From assembly GCA_910592005.1 (NCBI GenBank), contig CAJVPP010004110.1:1-10092 (forward strand): a stretch of DNA of 10,092 nucleotides. The letters run 5' to 3'. The notes beneath the pieces are model-generated. The model was given only the letters and a program-made list of their open reading frames with translations, was not told where the DNA came from and searched no databases. Below are positions 1 through 7,072 of this stretch, piece by piece. The DNA is from Funneliformis mosseae (lineage: Eukaryota > Glomeromycota > Glomeromycetes > Glomerales > Glomeraceae). Within the stretch, counting starts at the first letter, position 1. Each line of letters opens with the position of its first letter. Position numbers and translations under genes: made by a program.

Positions 1-278
1 TCTGTAGAATCATTTATTTCTCTAATATTATGGGTAGCAAAAGTAAGTATGTCTCCTTTGATTATATTGTTTGATAACCTGTTATTCAAATGAGAAATGT
101 TTTTGTCAATTCTAGCAATATTGTTTTGTCTGTTTTCATGAAATTTAATCACTTGGTTATCTAAAAAGAAATCAACGTTATTGTTAAAAAAAGAAGTATT
201 TCAGTTATCAGTAGAAATACTATTCATCTGTGATTTGCCTGGTGTGGAGTATATTATAAATAACGAGCCATATACCCA
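1..278 (-). pseudogene. LINE ORF segment: second coiled coil and start of endonuclease
   Basis: One frame is open from 278 down to base 1 except for TGA 201-203 (in DN-stop-NTSFF, possibly once Trp). NNNVDFFLDNQVIKFHEN and RIDKNISHLNNRLSNNIIKG form an amphipathic, coiled-coil-like helix. Then GDILTFATHNIREINDST runs into the window edge; ATHNIR corresponds to the metal-binding Asn-containing first strand of exonuclease III-type endonucleases (usual form W/H-N-V/I-x-G). The usual Gly after Arg is Glu-Ile here. The catalytic residues further on lie outside the window. Confidence 0.65.
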
Positions 279-300
279 TCATTATTAGTGATGCAAGAAA

Positions 301-558
301 TTAAGAATCTAATTTGGCAAGATGAGATTTAATTAAGTCCAATTCTTGGAGTTTAGTTAGAATTAAGTCTAGAGAATTGGAATTGTTATTATTGGTATTA
401 TTATTAGATGTTGATGTATTTTGTGAGCCACTACTCGAAGAGGAATAATTGGTATCTTTTCCATTTCTAATGTTAGAGGAAGAAGATCGATTATTAAATT
501 TGTGATTGCCAAGAGAATTTCTACAGGAAATATTCATTGTTGATTGAGCTAGTTCTTG
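301..558 (-). pseudogene. LINE ORF segment: Ser/Asn tract and Leu-heptad coiled coil
   Basis: This piece is in the same frame as the RRM-like segment, separated only by TAA 559-561 (CAA is a likely ancestor). It reads QELAQSTMNISCRNSLGNHK, a Ser/Asn-rich stretch with NTSTSNNNTNNNNSNS, and then SLDLILTKLQELDLIKSHLA, with Leu/Ile at heptad-like spacing, ending KLDS before TAA 301-303. A coiled coil after an RNA-binding region is consistent with ORF1 multimerisation, by analogy with other LINEs. The ATG at 535-537 is most likely internal to the larger frame rather than a separate gene start. Confidence 0.6.
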
Positions 559-1262
559 TTAGTTATATTGTCTATAGAGGATTCTTGGTCTGCTGTCTAA
601 TTTATACCCATTATATAGAATTTGTTTTGAACAGGCAGATTTTATGTCCTCTTTAGACACAAAAGCAGCATAAGCGATATTATTATGAAAATAACACGAT
701 CTTACATTATATGTTTTTAGCGTGTAGAAAGCTTCTACAGGTGAAGTTTTACTTTTAAAACCTTTAAAATTAGCAACATATCTGTTCCTATTTTTTAGTT
801 CTTCCATTGATGTGTCGATATGGACACATCTAATGACATTTTCATTTATATTATGTGCCCAGGCTGCATTGAGTTGATAGAATTTTTTAAGCTTTCCAAA
901 AGAGACAATGACATCACATGTAGAGTCATATCTATTTCTATATTGATTTACAATAGAAATGATTGATCCAAAATATATGAAGGCTTTATTAATATGATTT
1001 TGTGTGATATCATTAGGAATAGATTTGAGTTTATAAATGGAGTTGTTGTAGTGTTGTGTGTTGAATGGAGTTTCATTGATCAAATTAAAGGGAAGTTCAG
1101 GATGATTTATTAGAGCATCATCTATTACGTCTAATAATAATTTTCTATTATTAAACTCTATGAAAATATTAGCATTGCTATTATGGAATTTCTAATCTAT
1201 GTTAATGAAGCCCAGTTTTTGAGAAAAGAGAGAAGAAATAAATCTAATTTCTCTATCCTGTT
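559..1262 (-). pseudogene. LINE ORF segment: two RRM-like units
   Basis: After a frame change near 1262 the protein reads DREIRFISSLFSQKLGFINI, D, TAG at 1192-1194, KFHNSNANIFIEFNNRKLL and on without a stop to 561. Unit 1, YKLKSIPNDITQNHINKAF followed by IYFGSIISIVN and later CDVIVSF, has the strand-helix-strand-strand rhythm of an RRM. Unit 2, YVANFKGFKSKTSPVEAF, then YNVRSCYFHNNIAYAAFVS, KEDIKSACSKQILYNGYKL, repeats that rhythm and is the better match. No clear RNP1 octamer is visible, so the fold assignment is by pattern only. RRM domains are known in ORF1 proteins of several LINE families. The only ATG-independent start is unlikely to be real: this is an internal piece. It ends RPRILYRQYN then TAA, after which the same frame continues with QELAQSTMN. 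Confidence 0.6.
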
Positions 1263-1263
1263 A

Positions 1264-1820
1264 TCTCCTGACATAGCAAAAACTAGTAATGATGCAAAAA
1301 CATTTTATTTATTATTAGATTTAGTTACGTGAGAAGTATTTTTCATAGTATAGCGTAAATCATTCTTGTGTAATTTTTGGTTTTGTGTAATGTTGTTATT
1401 TAGATTGTGTAAAGATGCGTCAATATTGTTGTTATTATTAATAGGATCTGCAGACGCGTGAATATTTTGTTTGGGTTATTTTGTGACTGATGCGTAGGAT
1501 TTTTGTTGTCAGTTTTGTTTTGATTTTTTTTTTGTTATTTTGTTTTGATTATTAGACGAAGGGTGTTGTGTATTAGATGTTGATGAAAAGAAAGGAAGAT
1601 TAACGTGTCTTAGATTATTTGTATCTGTTGACATGTCATTATCATTTAGTGTATCCATTTGTGAAGAGATTTCCTCATCATCTTGAAATGAAATAATGTC
1701 CTCAGATTTATTGTGAGAAAGAGTGGTTTTGATAGTATTTGAAATAATATCTTTGGTATTGTTAGTTCCATGGTCACTTGCACCAGTTTCGTGTAAGTTA
1801 TAAGCACAAGATCTCATTAA
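1264..1820 (-). pseudogene. LINE ORF segment: Asn/Ser/Asp-rich linker
   Basis: From ATG 1815-1817 the frame reads MRSCAYNLHETGASDHGTNN and then an acidic, Ser/Thr/Asn-rich stretch (SFQDDEEISSQMDTLNDND) ending in a basic KITKKKSKQN patch before TGA at 1509-1511. The same frame resumes as QQKSYASVTK, TAA 1476-1478, PKQNIHASADPINNNNNID, and runs to SNNK, TAA 1305-1307, NVFASLLVFAMSGDN. The composition is that of a disordered linker with a short Lys-rich, possibly nucleic-acid-binding or nuclear-import patch; the latter role is inference. The stop codons fall between otherwise continuous, similarly composed segments, which marks them as decay rather than real ends. Confidence 0.6.
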
Positions 1821-2056
1821 ATTATCAATAAAATTGTTGTTGAGGAAAATTTTTTATGCAGTTCGTTCTGCTAGAAAAGCTTTTAAGTATTCTTCATTTA
1901 ATTTTCTAACAAGCCAAAAAACTTCTGGTATTTCATACAAGAGAAATTCTACGATAGCAAAATCTCATTTTTCTAGTTCTGGAGTAATATAAGACTTCAG
2001 TTTTTAGAGTTTAAGACTTCTTGAATAAAAAGGTTTTTGAAAATATCAAGAGTCAT
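1821..2056 (-). pseudogene. LINE ORF segment: N-terminal block
   Basis: The ATG at 2054-2056 opens MTLDIFKNLFIQEVLNS in one frame. After the A run at 2001-2005 the protein continues one frame over as LKSYITPELEK, a TGA at 1965-1967 (probably once TGG), then DFAIVEFLLYEIPEVFWLV and RKLNEEYLKAFLAERTA, a TAA at 1854-1856, and KIFLNNNFIDNL. Predicted character is helical and amphipathic, with no domain that I can name. I chose this start because it is the first ATG before a continuous conserved-looking protein and because upstream sequence turns into A/T-rich non-coding DNA. The loss or gain of bases in the A run is the simplest explanation of the frame change. Confidence 0.6.
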
Positions 2057-2221
2057 GTTATATAGTTAAAGTTTTTAATAAAAATAAAAGTTTTCTTTGA
2101 AAAATGAAATTTTTGTTTTTTCTAAATTTTTGGGTATTGAAAAGAGAGAGAAAGAGTTTACTCACATACCATCAGTTTTGTCATTATGATAGTTTTTATC
2201 ATTTCTATCATTTTCATAATT
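2057..2221 (-). other. Probable 5' leader of the LINE copy
   Basis: Immediately upstream of the LINE ATG (coding strand) lies an A/T-rich, polypyrimidine-containing leader. It includes a TCTTTCTCTCTC-like tract at about 2143-2158 and, further upstream, repeated ATGATAGAA/ATGATAAAA motifs at 2183-2218. A GTATGTGAGT string at about 2163-2172 would fit a fungal splice donor, but no matching acceptor was established. No TATA-type promoter can be told apart from background. Confidence 0.3.
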
Positions 2222-2460
2222 TTAGCCGGTCAATCGCTAATTCGCGTTAAGGAATTACAGCTCTGTTTAGCAATGATCTATGGAATTATACTTAACAATC
2301 TTTTCAAAATATCTCACTAAATATTAGTCCAATTAGGTCGAGCTTATATTCGTTGAAAAGCTCTCATCAAGACAGTTCTAATGATACTATTTCTATTGAA
2401 ATATTAATCATTAGTTCAAGAGTTATTCCATTTAACAATAGTATGAATTTTTAATTATTA
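2222..2460. other. Unidentified stretch less AT-rich than its surroundings
   Basis: This segment has more G+C than what follows and holds several CpG (four within 2226-2246, others near 2339 and 2354), whereas the next 2.3 kb has none that I can see. Short words such as CATCAAGACAGTTCTAATGA suggest the remnant of a dispersed repeat or element end, but I cannot name it. No open frame of meaningful length is visible on either strand. It may be the 5' part of the LINE or an older insertion next to it. Confidence 0.3.
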
Positions 2461-2528
2461 AATTTGATATACTAAGGGTTTTTTTATATTTAAAAATCTG
2501 TCTGACACTGAAAATCTATTGTATTGTA

Positions 2529-2569
2529 ACATTCATTATATTAAAATTTGTTGTAACAAAAGTTGACTG
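2529..2569 (-). repeat. Lone terminal inverted repeat of a pogo-like element/MITE
   Basis: The plus strand ends in GTAACAAAAGTTGACTG followed by TA (2570-2571). Read on the minus strand this is CAGTCAACTTTTGTTAC, matching the ends of the MITEs at 5505 and 10002 (CAGTCAACTCTTGTTAT) with mainly transition differences. The similarity continues for roughly 40 bp (ATTCATTATAT... against ATTCGTTATAT... in the MITE). The element body would lie to the left, but its partner end was not found, so this is either a truncated copy or a related, longer element. TA flanking fits the Tc1/mariner-pogo target duplication. Confidence 0.45.
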
Positions 2570-2571
2570 TA

Positions 2572-4687
2572 TTTTCAATTATCTTAAAATTTAAATTAAA
2601 AAATTATAGTAATTAATTTTATCTATTAATTATATTTAAATCAATTTTGCAATTTATATATTATTATTTAATAATTAATTTTCATTTTTTTAATTACAAA
2701 CTAATTTAATTATAAGCAAAAAAACAGACAAGAGTTTTAAAAAAAGTAGTATTTTAAAATTTAAGATTTATTTAGTTAACTCAAATAATAATCTTAAAAG
2801 TAAGTTAGTATAAGATATTATAATAATCTTAAACAAAGAATAATATTAAAAGGAAAAGTAATTTTTGTAATTTTAAATTGATTTCTTTATTGATAACTTA
2901 AAACTTACAAAAAAGTTATAAAACTTATAAAAGTTAATTTAAAATTTAAATAAAAAGTTATATATTTTTACAAAATTAATTTGTTATAGTTAACTATTTG
3001 TTACATTATAAACTAATTATACTTATAAAATTCAGCTATAAAATAAATAATAAAATAAAATAACATACAAATATAAAATTTAAAAAATAATAAAGACATT
3101 TAAAAATAAAAAGTTATCTATTATTATAGGTATAATAATATTTGTAATATAGTTATTTATTTTCTTTATAGTCATACTAAAAATAAAAATAATTATAATA
3201 AAAAGTTACTATACAAAGACTTTTTATATGTTGTTACTATGTATTAGTTTTGGAAGGATGTGATTATAAAAATACTGTGATTATAAAAAGGTTTTTTTAT
3301 ATAATATTAATAGGTATTAGTTCTTATAAAATGTATATATATAATAAGAGATTTATATAATGTAATTGTATAGAAAATGATTATTAAGAAGGATAATTGT
3401 ATTAGAAAAATCAAACAAATCTGATCAATTAAGTAAATTATATAAATCTTTAATATTTTTTAAGTAGTATTCTTATTGATTATTATTATATATTATTAAT
3501 TGATAGTTTTTATATAATATTTTCTATATTCATAGTTAAAGTTAGTATTATAATTAAATTATATAAATTGTAACTAAAGATAAGTTACAATTTTAATCTA
3601 AGTTATAATTAATAATGATACTATAATTAAATTATATAAGTTATAAAATAATTAAAAATTATAATATGAATATAAATTACAAATTTTAATATAAAATATA
3701 ATATTAATATAAATTAAAACCTAATATTAATTACAACTAAAATTAAATTTCTAACTAAAAGTTATAATTATAAAATTATAACTTAAATTATAATTAGTAA
3801 TAAAATGTTAAATATAAAAATTATAAATAATTAGCTATAATTTTGAAGATCATAATTAATTGTAGAATTTTTAAATTAGTTGTAAATTTATTTTTAATTA
3901 TAATATCAATTATAATTAAAGATTAATTTAAGTTATGATTTATAAAGATTACAACTTGTTATATAATCAAATGTATAAGTTGTAATTAATTGTAATTAAT
4001 TATGAAACAATTATAATTTTTATAATAATTATAGATTGAATTTTAGTTGTAATATTAATTATAATTACAAATAAATTTAAATAATAAGTTATAATTTATT
4101 ATTAATTAAATATATTTTAAAAAATTTTTTTATTTATTTATTTTCTTACAATTTATTTTTCAATATTTTTTACAAATTTTTTTAAAAAAATAGATAAAAA
4201 AATATCTAATTAATATATATTTAGTAAGAATAATCATATATCATTTTTAAATTATATAAATTTTTCATATAATAGTAGAAAAAAAAGTAAAAGAAAAAAA
4301 TTTCAAAAGTTTAATAATAAATTAAGTATAATGAAGAAATAAATTATTAATTATTATAACAAATTTTGATGATTAATTTAACTTATTAAATAAAAAGTTA
4401 CTTAATTATTGAATATGATAAAGTCTTAAGAAATAATAAATAAAAAGAGTCATAAAAAATATAAAAAAAAAATAAATTATCACAAATAATATTAAATTTT
4501 AAAAAAGTTGAAAATTACTAAAAATAAATCTAAAAAAATTAATAATGCTTTATTAAAAATATTTATGTATTATAATTTTACAATATTAGAAATCTCTTTT
4601 TTTGTTAAATTTCTTAAAACTTTATATATTATATATAATTCACTATCTAGATAAAATTATTAATAAAATTATTAAAAAAAGAAACTA
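2572..4687. other. Gene-free, extremely AT-rich region
   Basis: Both strands are closed by frequent TAA/TAG in all frames and no protein remnant is recognisable. The stretch consists of A/T runs, short direct repeats (for example TGTGATTATAAAAA twice at about 3259-3290) and many small inverted repeats. I see no CpG between about 2355 and 4706. No RNA gene, origin or promoter can be supported. Confidence 0.6.
3560..4110. repeat. Block of AGTTATAATT-like motifs in both orientations
   Basis: Variants of AAGTTATAATTA and its complement TAATTATAACTT recur through this block, including near 3598, 3637, 3759, 3774, 3928, 3976 and 4085. Two perfect 11-bp inverted repeats are visible: AAATTGTAACT at 3565-3575 with AGTTACAATTT at 3583-3593, and AAGTTATAATT at 3759-3769 with AATTATAACTT at 3774-3784 (4-base loop). 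This could be a degenerate satellite or remains of a palindromic element. With such A/T bias some pairing arises by chance, although words containing G and C make these two examples stand out. Confidence 0.4.
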
Positions 4688-5046
4688 CAGTGGCTGATAA
4701 AAGAAACGTAACAATTTACTTTTAGCTTTAAATGCTTATAACTTATTAATTACAAATGCTAGAAATATAATTTTTAATTCATTTTAATCCTTACATTTTG
4801 GAAAATATCCTATAAAAATTTATTAACCAATTAATAATGCCAATTTTATATAATATAAAAATCTATATTAAAAATAGTATTTAATGACTTTTGAGCTTAG
4901 AAAACTTTTTTAAGCAGGTTAGCTATTATATAACTAATACTGGATTCTGATTCTTCTCTGCATGACGATTTCAACAAACTAAATTTTATCTAAATCAGAC
5001 TATTCAATCAGGAGTTATTATGTAACAAAAATCAGTATTTTACTAT
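4688..5046 (+). repeat. Left arm of the foldback element
   Basis: Begins CAGTGGCTGATAAAAGAAAC and contains AAATCAGACTATTCAATCAG near the centre. It pairs with 5073-5421. It carries about 10 extra bases near 4965-4990 compared with the other arm. Confidence 0.85.
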
Positions 5047-5072
5047 ATAAAATTGGTTAGACTTATTTTTTC

Positions 5073-5421
5073 ATAGTAAAATGCCGATCTTTGCTGCATG
5101 ATAACTCCTAATCAGATGGTCTGATTTGAATGAAATTTGGCCATTACGCAAAGGAGAATCAGAATCCAGTATCAGTTTTATGATAGCTAGCCTGCTTAAA
5201 AAATTTTTCTAAGTTCAAATGTTATTAAGTATTATTTTTAATGTAAATCTTTATATTATACAAAATTGGCATTATTAATTGGCTAATAAATTTTTATAAA
5301 ATGTTTTTCAAAATGTAAGGATTAAAATGAATTAAAAATTATGTTTCTAGCATTTGTAGTTAATAAGTTATAAGCGTTTAAAGCTAAAAATAAGTTATTA
5401 CGTTTCTTTTGTTAACCACTT
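5073..5421 (-). repeat. Right arm of the foldback element
   Basis: Complement of the left arm. It keeps more CpG and G+C than the left arm in its inner part (GCCGATC near 5083, TTACGCA near 5143) and holds a small nested palindrome, AATCAGA-TGG-TCTGATT, at about 5110-5126. Confidence 0.85.
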
Positions 5422-5504
5422 TATAAGAGTTAATTTAAAAATTTAAAAACTTATTAAATTTAACTTTAGCATTAGATAGATAAATTTTACTAACTAAATA
5501 TTTA

Positions 5505-5676
5505 CAGTCAACTCTTGTTTTAACGAACTCTATGTTCTAGACCTCAACTTCACTATAAGGCTATAGTGAAGATTTTAAGAGATTTTATTGGCTAATTCGC
5601 TATAACAAGAGTATTTTTATTATATTTATTCAAAAAATTCATTATATCAAGAATTTGCTATATCAAGAGTTGACCA
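5505..5676 (+). mobile_element. Complete 172-bp pogo-type MITE, copy 1
   Basis: The left end is CAGTCAACTCTTGTTTTAAC. The right end, on the minus strand, is TGGTCAACTCTTGATATAGC. TA dinucleotides flank both sides (5503-5504 and 5677-5678). Internally there is a perfect 10-bp hairpin, CTTCACTATA-AGGC-TATAGTGAAG, at 5548-5571, and repeated ACTCTTG-n-TATA-n-CGAA words near the ends, for example TTCGCTATAACAAGAGT at 5596-5612. The minus-strand reading of its right half aligns without gaps to 10002-10092 with about 10 differences in 91 bases. No coding capacity. Ends and TA duplication match what is known for pogo/Tigger elements, so mobilisation by such a transposase is likely (inference). Confidence 0.85.
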
Positions 5677-7072
5677 TATATTAGAATTTTATAATTTTAA
5701 TATCAAATATACAAAATTTTTTATATAAAATTTGTGATTTAATTAAAAAAAACATATTAAAAATTTTTTTGCAAAAGAAATTCTTAAAGTTATAAATTTA
5801 TCAATAAATTTGTTATTATAATTACAAATAATAGAGAAAATGTTATAATAAAACATAAATTAATTAATAATTAATTTTCTAAAATATTAAATATTAAATA
5901 TATTACATATTATAATCTTATATTACATAATTTTAAAATATAATTTTACCAAAAGTATAATTAAATATTATAATATATTAATAAAGTATTCTTATATTAG
6001 TAATAATTTACTTGAAAAACTTATTTTAAAATATAAAATAACTGGAAGAAATCTAAAAAATTATTTAAAATAAGATGAATTTCTGTCACAAAATGTATAT
6101 ATTCAATTTTATATTTTAAAAAATATTTTTTAAAATAATAATAATTTATTTAAAAATTAAAAAATATTTAATTTAATATTTTTTTTTATAATAAATTTAT
6201 AAAATCATTTAAATAATATAAAGATGTAATTAAAAAATTATTAATAAAAGAGAATTATTTAATAATATAAAACTTTTACAAATATTTTAGTTCTAATTAA
6301 AAATGCTATTTTGAATTTAAAGGATAAAAAATACTAATTTTGTAAATTATTATATCCAGTTATTAAAAATTAGTATAATAATTAATAATTATCAAATTTT
6401 ATATAATAATTTTAAAAATTATTATATTAAAAAATATAATAAAAGATTGGTTATTATTTAAATATTTTAATTATATATTATATAAATAAATAAATAATGT
6501 ATTTTATCTTTTAAATTTAAAAATTTAACAATAATGATATTTGTATGTTAGCATTTTTATTGTATTTACAATATAAAGGTAATTATTATAAAAATTTATA
6601 TTAATTTAAATTATTATTAATCAATTATTTTATTTTTTTTAGAAAAGAAAATTCCTAATGTATAAATTAGCAATTTTAATTAAAGTAACTAATTTATAAA
6701 AAAGATAAAAATTAAAAAATTTTAATGTTAAGAGTTGATATTTCAATTATATTCATATATTTTACAAAAATATTTATATAATGCTTCTTATTTACTTAAG
6801 AGTATTATTCTATTGAAATAGTAAAGTACCATATAGTGTTCTATAAAATATCCTCTTAAAAAAATACCTTTTATTAATTATATTTAAGTATTATATCATT
6901 TATAACATAAAAATTTAATTAATATTTAGATACAAAACGCGAACTTAATATTTTACAAATAAAATTAAAAATAATTAAATTCATTATTTTCAAAAATGGT
7001 TATATTTTATTTCAAATTCTTAAATATTTTATTATTATAAATTTAATTCTAATTATTAATATGATTTTTTTC
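5677..7072. other. AT-rich region without recognisable genes
   Basis: No protein remnant is recognisable on either strand, and stops are dense in all frames. A short CpG pair occurs near 6938. A word AAGAGTTGA at about 6731-6739 recalls the MITE terminus but lacks the ACTG end. Nothing else can be supported. Confidence 0.55.

Larger units (their letters stand above)
1..2056 (-). pseudogene. LINE-type (non-LTR) retrotransposon ORF, decayed, cut by the window start
   Basis: Reading the minus strand from the ATG at 2056-2054, a long protein can be followed to base 1 through frame changes near 2001-2005 (a run of five A on the coding strand), near 1250-1263 and near 280-300. In-frame stops lie at 1965-1967, 1854-1856, 1509-1511, 1476-1478, 1305-1307, 1192-1194, 559-561, 301-303 and 201-203. 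Order of parts: N-terminal block, Asn-rich linker, two RRM-like units, Ser/Asn tract with Leu heptads, second coiled coil, then GDILTFATHNIREIND, which matches the first strand of the exonuclease III/AP-endonuclease domain of LINEs. RNA-binding and coiled-coil segments before the endonuclease fit the ORF1 role of packaging the element RNA; the endonuclease nicks target DNA for reverse transcription. The reverse transcriptase would lie beyond base 1 and is not seen. The LINE call rests mainly on the endonuclease start and domain order. With this many lesions the copy cannot make a full protein. Confidence 0.75.
4688..5421. mobile_element. 734-bp foldback (long inverted repeat) element, Tc1/mariner-like ends
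   Basis: The left arm starts CAGTGGCTGATAAAAGAAAC after a TA at 4686-4687. The right end, read on the minus strand, starts AAGTGGTTAACAAAAGAAAC, and is followed on the plus strand by TA at 5422-5423. The arms, 4688-5046 and 5073-5421, pair along nearly their whole length around a loop of about 26 bases at 5047-5072. In the outer 100 bp I count roughly 11 differences, mostly transitions. The arm-length difference of about 10 bases is explained by a small indel near 4965-4990. There is no coding capacity. CAGTG ends with TA duplication are typical of Tc1/mariner elements, so this is best read as a non-autonomous foldback MITE. Read-through transcription would give a long hairpin RNA. Confidence 0.85.

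Noticed and set aside
535..537. ATG as the start of a separate small gene (301-537)
   Set aside because: The same frame continues upstream through a single stop at 559-561 into the RRM-like segment, so it is an internal piece of the LINE ORF.
2163..2172. GTATGTGAGT as a splice donor of a spliced LINE leader
   Set aside because: It resembles a fungal donor, but no convincing acceptor before the ATG was established.
4688..5421. Foldback as an assembly artefact (inverted duplication)
   Set aside because: The arms differ by transitions and an indel, and have transposon-like ends with TA on both sides; an artefact would give near-identical arms without such ends.
6731..6739. AAGAGTTGA as the missing terminus of the transposase element
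   Set aside because: The diagnostic ACTG plus TA does not follow (it reads TATTT), and nine A/T-rich bases can match by chance.
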